Assembly: GCA_045541735.1 (NCBI GenBank)
Contig: JAZQJQ010000138.1
Coordinates: forward strand, 1 to 64,000
Origin: RUG12395 sp045541735
GTDB taxonomy: Bacteria > Bacillota > Clostridia > Oscillospirales > CAG-272
DNA length: 64,000 bases
Direction: 5' to 3'
The translations under genes were made by a program, and so were the position numbers. A model generated the notes under the pieces. That model was given only the letters and a program-made list of their open reading frames with translations. It was not told the DNA's origin and made no database searches. How positions within the stretch are numbered: the first letter of the stretch is position 1; the number at the start of each line of letters is the position of its first letter. Of the stretch, positions 50,407 to 59,064 are shown piece by piece.

Positions 50407-51468
50407 ATGGCAAAAGTACTTATGAAGGGTAACGAAGCTATGGCGGAAGCCGCTATCATGGCAGGCTGCAGACATTACTTCGGCTATCCTATAACCCCCC
50501 AGACTGAAGTTGCAGCCTATATGGCAAAGAGAATGCCCAAGATCGACGGCGGAGTTTTTCTCCAGGCAGAAAGCGAAATAGCTGCTATTAATATGGTTAT
50601 AGGCGTTGCCTCTACAGGCAAGCGCGTTATGACATCTTCTTCAAGTCCCGGAATATCTCTGAAAAGCGAGGGACTTTCCTACCTTGCTGGATGCGATCTT
50701 CCTGCCCTTGTTGTTAACGTACAGCGCGGCGGTCCCGGACTCGGCGGCATCCAGCCTTCTCAGTCCGATTACTTCCAGGCAACCAGAGGCGGCGGACACG
50801 GAGATTACCATATGATAGTTCTTGCCCCCTCCTCCATTCAGGAGATGGTAAGCCTTACCGTTAAGGGCTTTGACCTTGCGGATAAATACCGTATGACGTC
50901 TATGATACTCGCAGACGGTACTATGGGTCAGATGATGGAGCCGGTTTCCCTTGACGTCGGCGAGGTGAAGAGCTACGAAAAACCTTGGGCGCTTACCGGC
51001 ACCAAATGTGAAAGAAAGCCTAACATAGTTAACTCACTCTTCCTTAAACCCGACGAGCTTGAGGTATTCAACAACGCGAGATACGCAAAGTATGCTGATA
51101 TCTGCAAGACAGAGGCTATGCACGAGGAATACCGTATGGATGATGCCGAGATCTGCATCGTTGCTTTCGGTATTGCTGCAAGAGTTGCGCAAAATGCAAT
51201 TGACGAGGCAAGAGCGCGCGGTATCAAGGTCGGTATGATCCGTCCCATCACCGTATGGCCCTTCCCTAAGGATGCACTCGCTAAAGCTGCTGACAAGGTT
51301 AAAGCTTTTATTTCCGTTGAGCTTAATATGGGTCAGATGATCGAGGACGTTGAGCTTGCAATTCGTTGCAGAAAACCTGTTCTCTTCTGCGGACGCAGCG
51401 GCGGCATGATACCCACAACCGAGGACATCGCAGTTAAGATCCACGAAGCCGCACAGATCGGAGGTTGA
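50407..51468 (+). CDS. vorB: 2-oxoacid:ferredoxin oxidoreductase, alpha subunit (VorB/KorA)
   Basis: 353-residue subunit that with the beta subunit oxidises 2-oxoacids (branched-chain 2-oxoacid or 2-oxoglutarate) to acyl-CoA and reduces ferredoxin. Marks: LMKGNEAMAEAAIMAGCRHY, GYPITPQTEVAAYMA, the TSSSSPGISLKSEG segment, and VQRGGPGLGGIQPSQSDYFQ. The ATG at 50407 has AGGAGGAC 10 bases upstream. Neighbouring ilvE favours branched-chain 2-oxoacids. Confidence 0.9.
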   Translation: MAKVLMKGNEAMAEAAIMAGCRHYFGYPITPQTEVAAYMAKRMPKIDGGVFLQAESEIAAINMVIGVASTGKRVMTSSSSPGISLKSEGLSYLAGCDLPALVVNVQRGGPGLGGIQPSQSDYFQATRGGGHGDYHMIVLAPSSIQEMVSLTVKGFDLADKYRMTSMILADGTMGQMMEPVSLDVGEVKSYEKPWALTGTKCERKPNIVNSLFLKPDELEVFNNARYAKYADICKTEAMHEEYRMDDAEICIVAFGIAARVAQNAIDEARARGIKVGMIRPITVWPFPKDALAKAADKVKAFISVELNMGQMIEDVELAIRCRKPVLFCGRSGGMIPTTEDIAVKIHEAAQIGG

Positions 51469-51472
51469 AATA

Positions 51473-52219
51473 ATGATAGTATTTGAAAAACCTAAAGCAC
51501 TTACGGATGCGCCCCTGCATTACTGCCCCGGCTGCACCCACGGAATTATTCACCGCCTTGTTGCTGAGGCTATTGACGAGCTCGGCGTTCAAGGAAGAAC
51601 CATCGGAGTTGCATCTGTCGGATGCTCCGTATTTACTTACAACTACTTCAACGTCGATATGGTGCAAGCGGCTCACGGACGTGCTCCCGCGGTTGCAACG
51701 GGCATCAAGCGTTCCGACAGCAACAATATCGTGTTCACTTATCAAGGCGACGGCGACCTTGCCGCGATCGGTACTGCTGAGACCGTGCACAGCGCCGCAA
51801 GGGGAGAGAACATTACGGTTATTTTCGTTAACAACGCAATTTACGGTATGACAGGCGGACAGATGGCGCCCACCTCCCTGCCCGGTCAGGTTACGCAGAC
51901 CTCTCCTTACGGACGTGACGTTAACACCGTCGGTTACCCCGTTAAAGTCTGCGAGATGCTTTCTCAGCTTGACGGTGCAACATATCTCGAAAGAGTTGCC
52001 GTAAACAACATCAAAAACATCAAGGCCGCTAAGGCTGCTATCAAGAAGGCTTTTCAGAATCAGATCGAGGGCAAGGGTTTCTCCCTTGTCGAGGTTCTTT
52101 CCACCTGCCCTACCAACTGGGGCAAAACTCCCGCAGACGCATTAAAATGGCTTGAGGAGAACATGCTTCCCTACTATCCTCTCGGCGTTTACAAGGACAA
52201 GACTAAGGAGGAAAAGTAA
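51473..52219 (+). CDS. vorA: 2-oxoacid:ferredoxin oxidoreductase, beta (TPP) subunit (VorA/KorB)
   Basis: 248-residue thiamin-diphosphate-binding subunit. Cluster/TPP marks are HYCPGCTHGIIHRL near the N-terminus, VASVGCSVFTYNYF, AHGRAPAVATGIKRS and the TPP motif YQGDGDLAAIGTAETVHSAA ... NNAIYGMTGGQ. Starts 4 bases after vorB and overlaps the gamma subunit by 1 base, as expected for a fixed complex. Confidence 0.92.
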   Translation: MIVFEKPKALTDAPLHYCPGCTHGIIHRLVAEAIDELGVQGRTIGVASVGCSVFTYNYFNVDMVQAAHGRAPAVATGIKRSDSNNIVFTYQGDGDLAAIGTAETVHSAARGENITVIFVNNAIYGMTGGQMAPTSLPGQVTQTSPYGRDVNTVGYPVKVCEMLSQLDGATYLERVAVNNIKNIKAAKAAIKKAFQNQIEGKGFSLVEVLSTCPTNWGKTPADALKWLEENMLPYYPLGVYKDKTKEEK

Positions 52220-52761
52220 TGAACACAAAGATCCTTATCGCAGGCTTCGGCGGACAGGGCATACTGTTTGCGGGCAAGTTTCTTGCCTATGAGGCTCTTT
52301 TGAGCGAAAAGGAGGTAAGCTGGCTTCCCTCCTACGGTCCCGAGATGCGCGGCGGCACCGCAAATTGCAGCATCATAATCAGCGATACTCTTATCGGTTC
52401 TCCCATCGTTGACAAGCCTGACATTCTCGTTGCAATGAACGGCCCTTCCTTTGATAAATACGAAAATGACGTACCGGCAGACGGTGCAATATATCTCGAT
52501 AGTTCACTTATCGACAGAAAGTCAGATCGCACCGATGCAAACGTATATTACATTCCCGCAACCGCTATGGCCGGCGACAACGGACTTAACGGACTTGCAA
52601 ATATGATTATGCTCGGATGTGTGATCAAACACAGCGGAATAATGACTCTTGATTCTGCAAAGACGGCTATGGAAAAACTTGTTCCCGCAAAGAAGCAGGA
52701 AATGCTTGCACTGAATATCCGTGCACTTGAGCTCGGATACAATTACGAAGGAGATAAGTAA
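52219..52761 (+). CDS. vorC: 2-oxoacid:ferredoxin oxidoreductase, gamma subunit
   Basis: 180-residue gamma subunit of the same complex: IAGFGGQGILFAGKFLAYEA at the N-terminus, PSYGPEMRGGTANCSIIISD, and the late NMIMLGCVIKHSGIM. All four subunits (delta, alpha, beta, gamma) are now present in order. Overlaps the next gene by 1 base. Confidence 0.9.
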   Translation: MNTKILIAGFGGQGILFAGKFLAYEALLSEKEVSWLPSYGPEMRGGTANCSIIISDTLIGSPIVDKPDILVAMNGPSFDKYENDVPADGAIYLDSSLIDRKSDRTDANVYYIPATAMAGDNGLNGLANMIMLGCVIKHSGIMTLDSAKTAMEKLVPAKKQEMLALNIRALELGYNYEGDK

Positions 52762-53312
52762 TGAACGAGCAGATCAAGGATATAGGTATGCGCCTCCGCA
52801 CCCTCCGTGAGGATATGGAGATCTCCGCAGAGGAGATGGCTGCAAAGCTTGAAGTTGACCTTGATACTTATGAGGCATACGAAAGCGGCGACCAGGACTT
52901 TTCCTTCAGCGTTATCTACAATGCCGCCGAAATTCTCGGTGTTGACGTGCTTGACCTGATAAGCGGTAATGCCCCCACGCTTTCTATGTGCAGTATGGTA
53001 AAAAAAGGCAAGGGTTATTCCGTAAAACGCGAGCACGAGTACGACTATAAGCATCTTGCTTATACATTTCGAAACAAGAAGGCTGAGCCCTTCCTTGTCA
53101 CCATAAATCCCGACCCCAATCCCCCGGTTATGCACGGACACGATGGTCAGGAATTCAACTACGTTATCTCCGGAAAGATGATGCTCTACATCGGAGACAT
53201 TTCATACGAGCTTTCTAAGGGCGACAGTGTGTACTTTGACTCCAGCGTTCCTCACGCAGAGGTAGCACTCGGCGATAAGCCTGCGGAATTCATCGCGGTA
53301 GTTATCAAGTAA
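52761..53312 (+). CDS. XRE-cupin transcriptional regulator
   Basis: 183-residue regulator with an N-terminal Cro/CI helix-turn-helix (IGMRLRTLREDMEISAEEMA, KLEVDLDTYEAYESG) and a C-terminal cupin (about residues 110-183: PPVMHGHDGQEFNYVISGKM, LYIGDISYELSKGDSVYFDS, VPHAEVALG) with His and Glu for a metal. This build is usual for regulators beside acyl-CoA synthetases; it probably senses an acid, acyl-CoA or redox signal and controls the operon in which it lies. Confidence 0.9.
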   Translation: MNEQIKDIGMRLRTLREDMEISAEEMAAKLEVDLDTYEAYESGDQDFSFSVIYNAAEILGVDVLDLISGNAPTLSMCSMVKKGKGYSVKREHEYDYKHLAYTFRNKKAEPFLVTINPDPNPPVMHGHDGQEFNYVISGKMMLYIGDISYELSKGDSVYFDSSVPHAEVALGDKPAEFIAVVIK

Positions 53313-53329
53313 TATCCGGAGGACTATAA

Positions 53330-55012
53330 ATGCCAATCTACGAAAAATTTGTCGGTGCATCACGCGACGATTTCCTTTCTCTTAAGGATGCACAGCACAA
53401 CTACAACCTCACTTTCAAGGATAATTTTAACTTTGCCTATGACGTTCTTGACGAGCTTGGCAAAACAAAACCGGACAAGCTCGCTATGATCTGGGTGGGT
53501 GAGAACGGCGAAGAAAAGCGCTTCACATTCCGTGATATGATGCTTTACTCCAACAAAGCCGCAAATTATTTCAAATACCTCGGTATAAAGAAGGGCGACC
53601 GAGTTATGCTCGTTCTCAGAAGGAGCTATTACTTCTGGTTCTGTTTTCTCGGTCTCCACAAGATAGGCGCTATCGCTATTCAGGCGACGGATATGCTGAA
53701 AGCAAAAGACTACATTTACCGTTGCAACGCCGCAAAGGTTAAATGTGTTATAATCACGGGACACGGTAACTGTACCGAAAACTTTGACGAGGGCGCGGAC
53801 AAGTGTGAGACTGTAGAAATTAAGCTTGTAGGCGGTCGCAAGAATGCGGGCGAGAGTTGGTTCGACCTTGAGCAAGGAATTGCTATGGCAAGTGATAAAT
53901 GGCAGCGCCCCACCGGAAAGGAAGCGACAAAAGCAGACGATACGATGCTTCTCTCCTTCTCATCCGGCACCAGCGGATATCCCAAAATGGTATGCCACAA
54001 CTTCAAGTATCCCCTCGGTCACATTATGACGGGTGTTTTCTGGCACAGAGTTGTCGACGGCGGTCTTCACTTCACCATTTCCGATACCGGATGGCTCAAG
54101 TCGCTTTGGGGCAAGATGTACGGACAGTGGTTCGGCGAAAGTGCCATATTAGTTTACGATTTTGACAGATTTGTTGCTAAGGACATCCTATCCGTAATGG
54201 AAAAATACAAGGTTACTACCTTCTGTGTTCCTCCTACGATGTACCGTATGCTTCTTGAAGAGGGCATTGAAAAATACGATCTCTCTTCCCTTACCCACTG
54301 CTGCTCTGCGGGTGAAGCTCTTAACCCCGATATTTTCAACAAATGGAAAGAGCTTACCGGTCATAAGATCTACGAAGGCTTCGGACAGACAGAGACTTGC
54401 ATCTGCATAGGAACTCTCTATCCTTGGACTGAGCCAACCCCAGGTACGCTTGGGCTTCCGATTCCCGGAATGGACGTTCACATCCTTGATGCAGACAGCC
54501 AGTCCTGCCCGCGCGGAAGCGTTGGAGAGATATGCATCCGTGTACTTTCCGCAAAAAGAAAAGCGTGCGGAGTTCTCGACTCCTACAATATGAGCACGGA
54601 AGATACGGCAAAGGCAATGCACGACGGATTCTACCACACAGGTGACCTTGCTTACAGAGATGAAAAAGGACTTTTCCGCTACGTTGGCAGAAATGACGAC
54701 GTTATCAAGTCCTCGGGTTACCGCATCGGTCCCTTCGAGATCGAAAGCGTTATGCTTGAGCACGATGCAGTAAAGGAGGTTGCCGTAACCGGAGTTCCCG
54801 ATAAAGTAAGAGGCTTTGTCGTTAAAGCAACTGTTGTACTTGCAGACGGCTTTGAAGGCACCACGGAGCTTACCAAAGAGCTTCAGGACTACGTTAAAAA
54901 GAACACTGCTCCCTACAAATACCCGAGAATCATCGAATACTGTGATGAGCTGCCCAAGACCTTCAACGGCAAGATCAGAAGAAGCGAGATCAGAGCAAAC
55001 GATGCTAAATGA
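53330..55012 (+). CDS. AMP-forming acyl-CoA synthetase
   Basis: 560-residue member of the ANL family, medium-chain acyl-CoA/acetyl-CoA synthetase group. Marks: LSFSSGTSGYPKMVCHN, IYEGFGQTETCICIG, DGFYHTGDLAYRDEKG, SSGYRIGPFEIESVML and the adenylating Lys in TFNGKIRRSEIR. It is the last gene of the operon, 17 bases after the cupin regulator. With the VOR complex it could release ATP and a branched acid, or activate the acid for reductive carboxylation. Confidence 0.94.
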   Translation: MPIYEKFVGASRDDFLSLKDAQHNYNLTFKDNFNFAYDVLDELGKTKPDKLAMIWVGENGEEKRFTFRDMMLYSNKAANYFKYLGIKKGDRVMLVLRRSYYFWFCFLGLHKIGAIAIQATDMLKAKDYIYRCNAAKVKCVIITGHGNCTENFDEGADKCETVEIKLVGGRKNAGESWFDLEQGIAMASDKWQRPTGKEATKADDTMLLSFSSGTSGYPKMVCHNFKYPLGHIMTGVFWHRVVDGGLHFTISDTGWLKSLWGKMYGQWFGESAILVYDFDRFVAKDILSVMEKYKVTTFCVPPTMYRMLLEEGIEKYDLSSLTHCCSAGEALNPDIFNKWKELTGHKIYEGFGQTETCICIGTLYPWTEPTPGTLGLPIPGMDVHILDADSQSCPRGSVGEICIRVLSAKRKACGVLDSYNMSTEDTAKAMHDGFYHTGDLAYRDEKGLFRYVGRNDDVIKSSGYRIGPFEIESVMLEHDAVKEVAVTGVPDKVRGFVVKATVVLADGFEGTTELTKELQDYVKKNTAPYKYPRIIEYCDELPKTFNGKIRRSEIRANDAK

Positions 55013-55018
55013 TCAGTC

Positions 55019-55057
55019 CAATACCGACAAGCGTATGCTTGTCGGTATTTTTTTTCT
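55019..55057 (+). terminator. Terminator of the metY-to-acyl-CoA-synthetase operon
   Basis: 13-base-pair perfect stem (AATACCGACAAGC / GCTTGTCGGTATT) with a 4-base loop and a run of T (TTTTTTTTC) directly after; the clearest terminator in the window. Confidence 0.95.
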
Positions 55058-55092
55058 TGTTTTAGTTACAATAATCAAAAAAGGAGATCATT

Positions 55093-55770
55093 ATGGAGAT
55101 CATTTATGCTGCAATTAGGGCAAGCGCAGTCTACCTCGGCCTGCTAATCGCAATGAAACTTCTCGGCAAGCGGCAAACCGGAGAAATGCAGCTATCCGAG
55201 CTTGTCACCACGTTCCTGGTTTCTGAGCTTGCAACGGTACCGATCGTAGAACTCGACATACCCGCCGCAATACCAATAACCGCTCTAACAGTTATCCTTT
55301 CTCTGGAATTTATAATATCCTTTCTGGTGCTGAAAATTCCCTTTGTGCGAGAGTTTCTTGAAGGAAAGCCCAGTGCTTTAATAAACCGCGGAAAACTTGA
55401 CAAGAAAGAATTACGGCGGTCACGAGTCAGCGTGGATGAGCTTATGTCGGAAATGCGTTTGCAAGGCATATCAGAACCAGAAGAAATATACAGCGCAACA
55501 CTTGAATCTAACGGCAAAATGAGTTTTATATTAAAAAGCGATGCACGTCCTCTTACCTTTTCTGATCTCGGGATCAATTGTCGCGAAGAAGGCGTTGCGC
55601 ACGCTGTAGTTACAGCGGGGCGCATTGATACTGCTGAGCTTAGAGCCTGCGGAAGAAATGAAACATGGCTTAATTCACTGCTTAAAGAAAAGAACGCCGC
55701 GATAAGCGACGTTCTTCTTCTCACCGTTACTGACGGCGGACGTGTTTTTATTGCTTTAGAAAATAGATGA
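55093..55770 (+). CDS. DUF421 (YetF-like) membrane protein
   Basis: 225-residue protein with three membrane segments (YLGLLIAMKLLGKRQTGEM, TTFLVSELATVPIV, ALTVILSLEFIISFLVL) and a cytosolic or external tail holding the YetF hallmark GKPSALINRGKLDKKELRRS and EIYSATLESNGKMSFI. The YetF family is linked to spore and stress functions in Bacillus. Complete, with AAGGAG before the ATG; stands alone. Confidence 0.92.
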   Translation: MEIIYAAIRASAVYLGLLIAMKLLGKRQTGEMQLSELVTTFLVSELATVPIVELDIPAAIPITALTVILSLEFIISFLVLKIPFVREFLEGKPSALINRGKLDKKELRRSRVSVDELMSEMRLQGISEPEEIYSATLESNGKMSFILKSDARPLTFSDLGINCREEGVAHAVVTAGRIDTAELRACGRNETWLNSLLKEKNAAISDVLLLTVTDGGRVFIALENR

Positions 55771-57606
55771 TCAATCGGCAAGACGAACCTTGCACCAAGT
55801 GTTGTATCGTTTAGTATCTGCGGCGGAAAGCACATCGCTGACGCTCTTTTTCCCATCATCTGTATTATCAAGAATAACATTGCATACAAATTCGTTATCA
55901 ACGGATTCAAGAATCGAAAGCGGTACTGTCATTTCAGCGACGTATCCGGCCTGATCGTCTTTTTCAGATTCCGCTTCGTTAATTCTTGCGGCAAAGCTTA
56001 TCTTTGAAGCATCTAAGACGGTAGTATTTCCATTTTCAGATTTTACAAATTCAACTACACCGCCCTCGCCAAAGGTTATTACGTAATGGAATTTTGAGGA
56101 TATTTTAGGTGCTATCATAACGGAAACAGTATCCCCTGCAGGATCACGGAGGTAATCAAGTCTTTCGCAAAGAATGGCAAGTTTATCTCCGTCCTTTGCA
56201 AAACGCGTTGAGCACTGAGCCTGAGAAACACTGCCGACAAACAGAGCATCCGTATTATTTTCCCATTCCTTAGAATCGCCGTCCACGGTTACTACTTGTG
56301 CCTTGGCATCAGTGCGGTGATTAAGGTAAAGTCTGCCGCTTACAATATAGTTTATCTCCGTACTGCCCTGTTTGGTGCGGTATTCGTTTGCCGTGATGAG
56401 CGAGTGTGATCCGATTATATCAAAACAACCCCAATAATTTGTGGAAACACCTGCAAAAGGTGCAAATTCGAAGCCGAATTTTGCTGCATTGTCATCACCT
56501 ATGCGGAATGTGAGATTGTTCTTTCTGTTGTATGAAATTACCGTTTCTCCGGATTCGAACTGACCGATATACGGTCCCGCACCGACACAGTACTTTGTCA
56601 GCTTTGTAGAAGGACCTACATCCTTAAAAGCTTCAAGTGAAGTTGCCCAATTGTCGTCAGAATGTGATATTGTTATACGGAAGCTTCCTACACGGTCAAG
56701 CCTTGTTTCAAGCGCAAGGGCAATTCTGCCGTTATGAAGCTCCACAGCAACAGGCATCTGATCGGAAAACATCTGCACACCGGTAATTACCTCTGTCTTG
56801 GTCTGAGAAACTATCTGACCTGACATAGCCTTATTTATGTTACCTGTCCAAGTATAACCGTTATCGTTTGACCGCACGATTGCCGTTCCGGTTGAGGTGC
56901 ACGTACCTTCACCGGTTGATAATCCGGTGGTGTTAGTCCAGTATGCGTGTATCTCGCCGCTTTTAAGCTGAAGGAGCGAAGGCTCCCAGTTGCATCCTCG
57001 GAATATGACCTGCTCGTTTGACCAGGTAATTCCATTGTCGGTTGAACGCTTTATAACTATTCCGCTCTGCATTGGGTATCTCAAATAATTGCTTGCAAGC
57101 CTGTATGATGCAACCGCAAGTATGTCGCCGTTTTGGAGAACCAACGCATCGCAAGTGCTGTAAAACTTATCAGTTGTACCCTTAAAAAGAAGCTGAGGCT
57201 CGCCGTATTCAAATCCGTCCTCGGAGAGGCAGTAATAAATATCCGGACCGTGATTACCGTTTTGATAGAACAAAATAAATTTGCCGTCGATCATCTGTTT
57301 AACTCGAGGATAAAAAGCAAGCGAAGTCTTGAGTAAGCTTTTATCCAAGGATCTATACTCTCTGAAATTGCTTTCAAGTCCGGCAGTGGTATATTCACTT
57401 CCGTGACTGTCGCGCACAGTTTCGGTATTAAGTTCGGATATCTTATGTATATGAGTTTTTTCCATAGGTACATTCAAATCATCTGTTATCGCGTCACTTG
57501 TTACATACGTACTTTCCGAACCGTCAGTTACCTGCGGTTGCGGAGGGGTCTGATTGCATGAAGAAAGCATAAGCAGCGCAATTATAAGCGTAATTACTTT
57601 TTTCAT
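55771..57606 (-). CDS. Sialidase-like (BNR/Asp-box) lipoprotein with CBM9-like C-terminal domain
   Basis: 611-residue surface lipoprotein: signal peptide ending LMLSSCNQ (lipidated Cys), then a six-bladed propeller with Asp boxes (STDNGITW, SNDNGYTW, SHSDDNWATS) and family turns (NGDILAVASYRLASNYL). A C-terminal beta domain (about residues 430-611) starts with VDGDSKEWENNTDALFVG, as in CBM9-type carbohydrate-binding domains. Glycoside hydrolase activity is likely, but an arginine triad for true sialidase cannot be confirmed by eye. The start at 57606 has GAGGTG 4 bases upstream. It faces the DUF421 gene. Confidence 0.85.
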   Translation of the reverse strand: MKKVITLIIALLMLSSCNQTPPQPQVTDGSESTYVTSDAITDDLNVPMEKTHIHKISELNTETVRDSHGSEYTTAGLESNFREYRSLDKSLLKTSLAFYPRVKQMIDGKFILFYQNGNHGPDIYYCLSEDGFEYGEPQLLFKGTTDKFYSTCDALVLQNGDILAVASYRLASNYLRYPMQSGIVIKRSTDNGITWSNEQVIFRGCNWEPSLLQLKSGEIHAYWTNTTGLSTGEGTCTSTGTAIVRSNDNGYTWTGNINKAMSGQIVSQTKTEVITGVQMFSDQMPVAVELHNGRIALALETRLDRVGSFRITISHSDDNWATSLEAFKDVGPSTKLTKYCVGAGPYIGQFESGETVISYNRKNNLTFRIGDDNAAKFGFEFAPFAGVSTNYWGCFDIIGSHSLITANEYRTKQGSTEINYIVSGRLYLNHRTDAKAQVVTVDGDSKEWENNTDALFVGSVSQAQCSTRFAKDGDKLAILCERLDYLRDPAGDTVSVMIAPKISSKFHYVITFGEGGVVEFVKSENGNTTVLDASKISFAARINEAESEKDDQAGYVAEMTVPLSILESVDNEFVCNVILDNTDDGKKSVSDVLSAADTKRYNTWCKVRLAD

Positions 57607-57636
57607 AACGCACCTCACACGTAAAATTCAAAAAAT

Positions 57637-57666
57637 ATGATAAAGCAAAACAGCAATATTTGTCAA
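57637..57666 (-). promoter_or_regulatory. Promoter of the sialidase-like gene
   Basis: On the minus strand TTGACA (57661-57666), 18 bases, TATCAT (57637-57642). Confidence 0.5.
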
Positions 57667-57712
57667 GAAACTACAAAAATATGTTAAAACGTCAAACATA
57701 ATGACAAACGTT

Positions 57713-58927
57713 TTATAGCGATCTGTCGGTGAGGATCTCCTGAAGAATATCGCAGACTTTTTCCATTGATTCGACGGAAACATATTCAAAGCGTGAGTGA
57801 AAATTCTCTCCTCCCGTACAAATATTGGGGCAAGGCAGACCTTCAAAGGAAAGTCTTGCGCCGTCTGTTCCGCCTCGTATCGGGATTATTTTCGGCTCAA
57901 CGCCGCATCTGACCATAGCAGCCTCGGCTCTGTCAACGGTATATTTATGCTGCTCGATGATCTCGCGCATATTGTAATAGGAATCCTTTATCTCAACAGT
58001 TACGTACTCTTTACCGTATCTAATATTAAACTCCTCAGCGGCTTTAGTAAAATATGCCTTGCGTGCCTCAAATTTTTCTCTGCTGTGATCTCGGACTATA
58101 TAGGTCATCTGAGTTTTCTCGATATCTCCGGCAATATCACATAGATGATGAAAGCCTTCATATCCCTCGGTAAGCTCCGGAATATCAAGTGCCGGAAGCA
58201 TAGAATTGAATTCCATAGCCATAGTAACGGCGTTCTTCATTTTATGCTTTGCGGAACCCGGATGAATAGACACCCCGTTTACTGTAACCCGTACACCTGC
58301 AGCATTAAAATTTTCGTACTCAAGCTCGCCGAGAGCACCTCCGTCGACCGTATAAGCATAATCCGCACCGAAGTCCGCAACGTTGAATTTATCGGCGCCT
58401 CGGCCAATTTCCTCATCCGGAGTGAATCCGATGCAGATATCGCCGTGTTCGGCGTCGCTTTCAATAATCTTTTCTATTGCGGTCATTATCTCGGCAATTC
58501 CCGCTTTATCGTCTGCGCCAAGCAAAGTTGTTCCGTCTGTTACGATAAGATGCTCACCTTTATATCTCGCAAGTGACGGATAATCTTCTTCGCTGAGATA
58601 TATTCCCTTCTCCTCGTTAAGAAGAACAGGTGAACCGTCGTATACAACTATTTTTGCATTGATAGGGGAATCCGCCGCGGCGGGAGACGTATCCATATGT
58701 GCTATCAGTCCAATGGCCGGAAGCTTTCTGTCGGTATTTGACGGAAGCTTAGCATAAACATAACCGAACTCGTCTATTCTTGCGTTCGTAACTCCGAGCG
58801 ATATCAGCTCATTCACAAGCTCTACACCGAGCACCTTTTGCTTTTCGGTTGAAGGGACAGTTTCACTGCTCTCGCAAGACATTGTGGGAAAGGATACATA
58901 TTTTAAAAACCTTTCACTTACATTCAT
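57713..58927 (-). CDS. pepT: Peptidase T
   Basis: 404-residue M20-family aminotripeptidase that cuts the N-terminal residue from tripeptides in the cytoplasm. Marks: GLIAHMDTSPAAAD (His and Asp), TTLLGADDKAGIAEIMTAI (bridging Asp), GFTPDEEIGRGADKF (Glu-Glu), DGGALGELEYENFNAAG, and NGVSIHPGSAKHKMKNAV with the zinc His. Length fits PepT. No signal peptide. Confidence 0.96.
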   Translation of the reverse strand: MNVSERFLKYVSFPTMSCESSETVPSTEKQKVLGVELVNELISLGVTNARIDEFGYVYAKLPSNTDRKLPAIGLIAHMDTSPAAADSPINAKIVVYDGSPVLLNEEKGIYLSEEDYPSLARYKGEHLIVTDGTTLLGADDKAGIAEIMTAIEKIIESDAEHGDICIGFTPDEEIGRGADKFNVADFGADYAYTVDGGALGELEYENFNAAGVRVTVNGVSIHPGSAKHKMKNAVTMAMEFNSMLPALDIPELTEGYEGFHHLCDIAGDIEKTQMTYIVRDHSREKFEARKAYFTKAAEEFNIRYGKEYVTVEIKDSYYNMREIIEQHKYTVDRAEAAMVRCGVEPKIIPIRGGTDGARLSFEGLPCPNICTGGENFHSRFEYVSVESMEKVCDILQEILTDRSL

Positions 58928-59027
58928 AAGATCACCCTATTAAATTTATTTTACTTAATTTTACTTCATTTCCACTCATAAATTCAAGACAAATCATAAA
59001 ATCTATATGACAGAAATTGCGGAACAT

Positions 59028-59056
59028 AAAAAACCCGCCCCGGTCTCCCGGGGCGG
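59028..59056 (-). terminator. Terminator of the second solute-binding lipoprotein gene
   Basis: 9-base-pair GC stem (CCGCCCCGG / CCGGGGCGG), 4-base loop, with TTTTTT after it on the minus strand, directly downstream of the gene ending at 59065. Confidence 0.9.
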
Positions 59057-59064
59057 TAAAGCTT

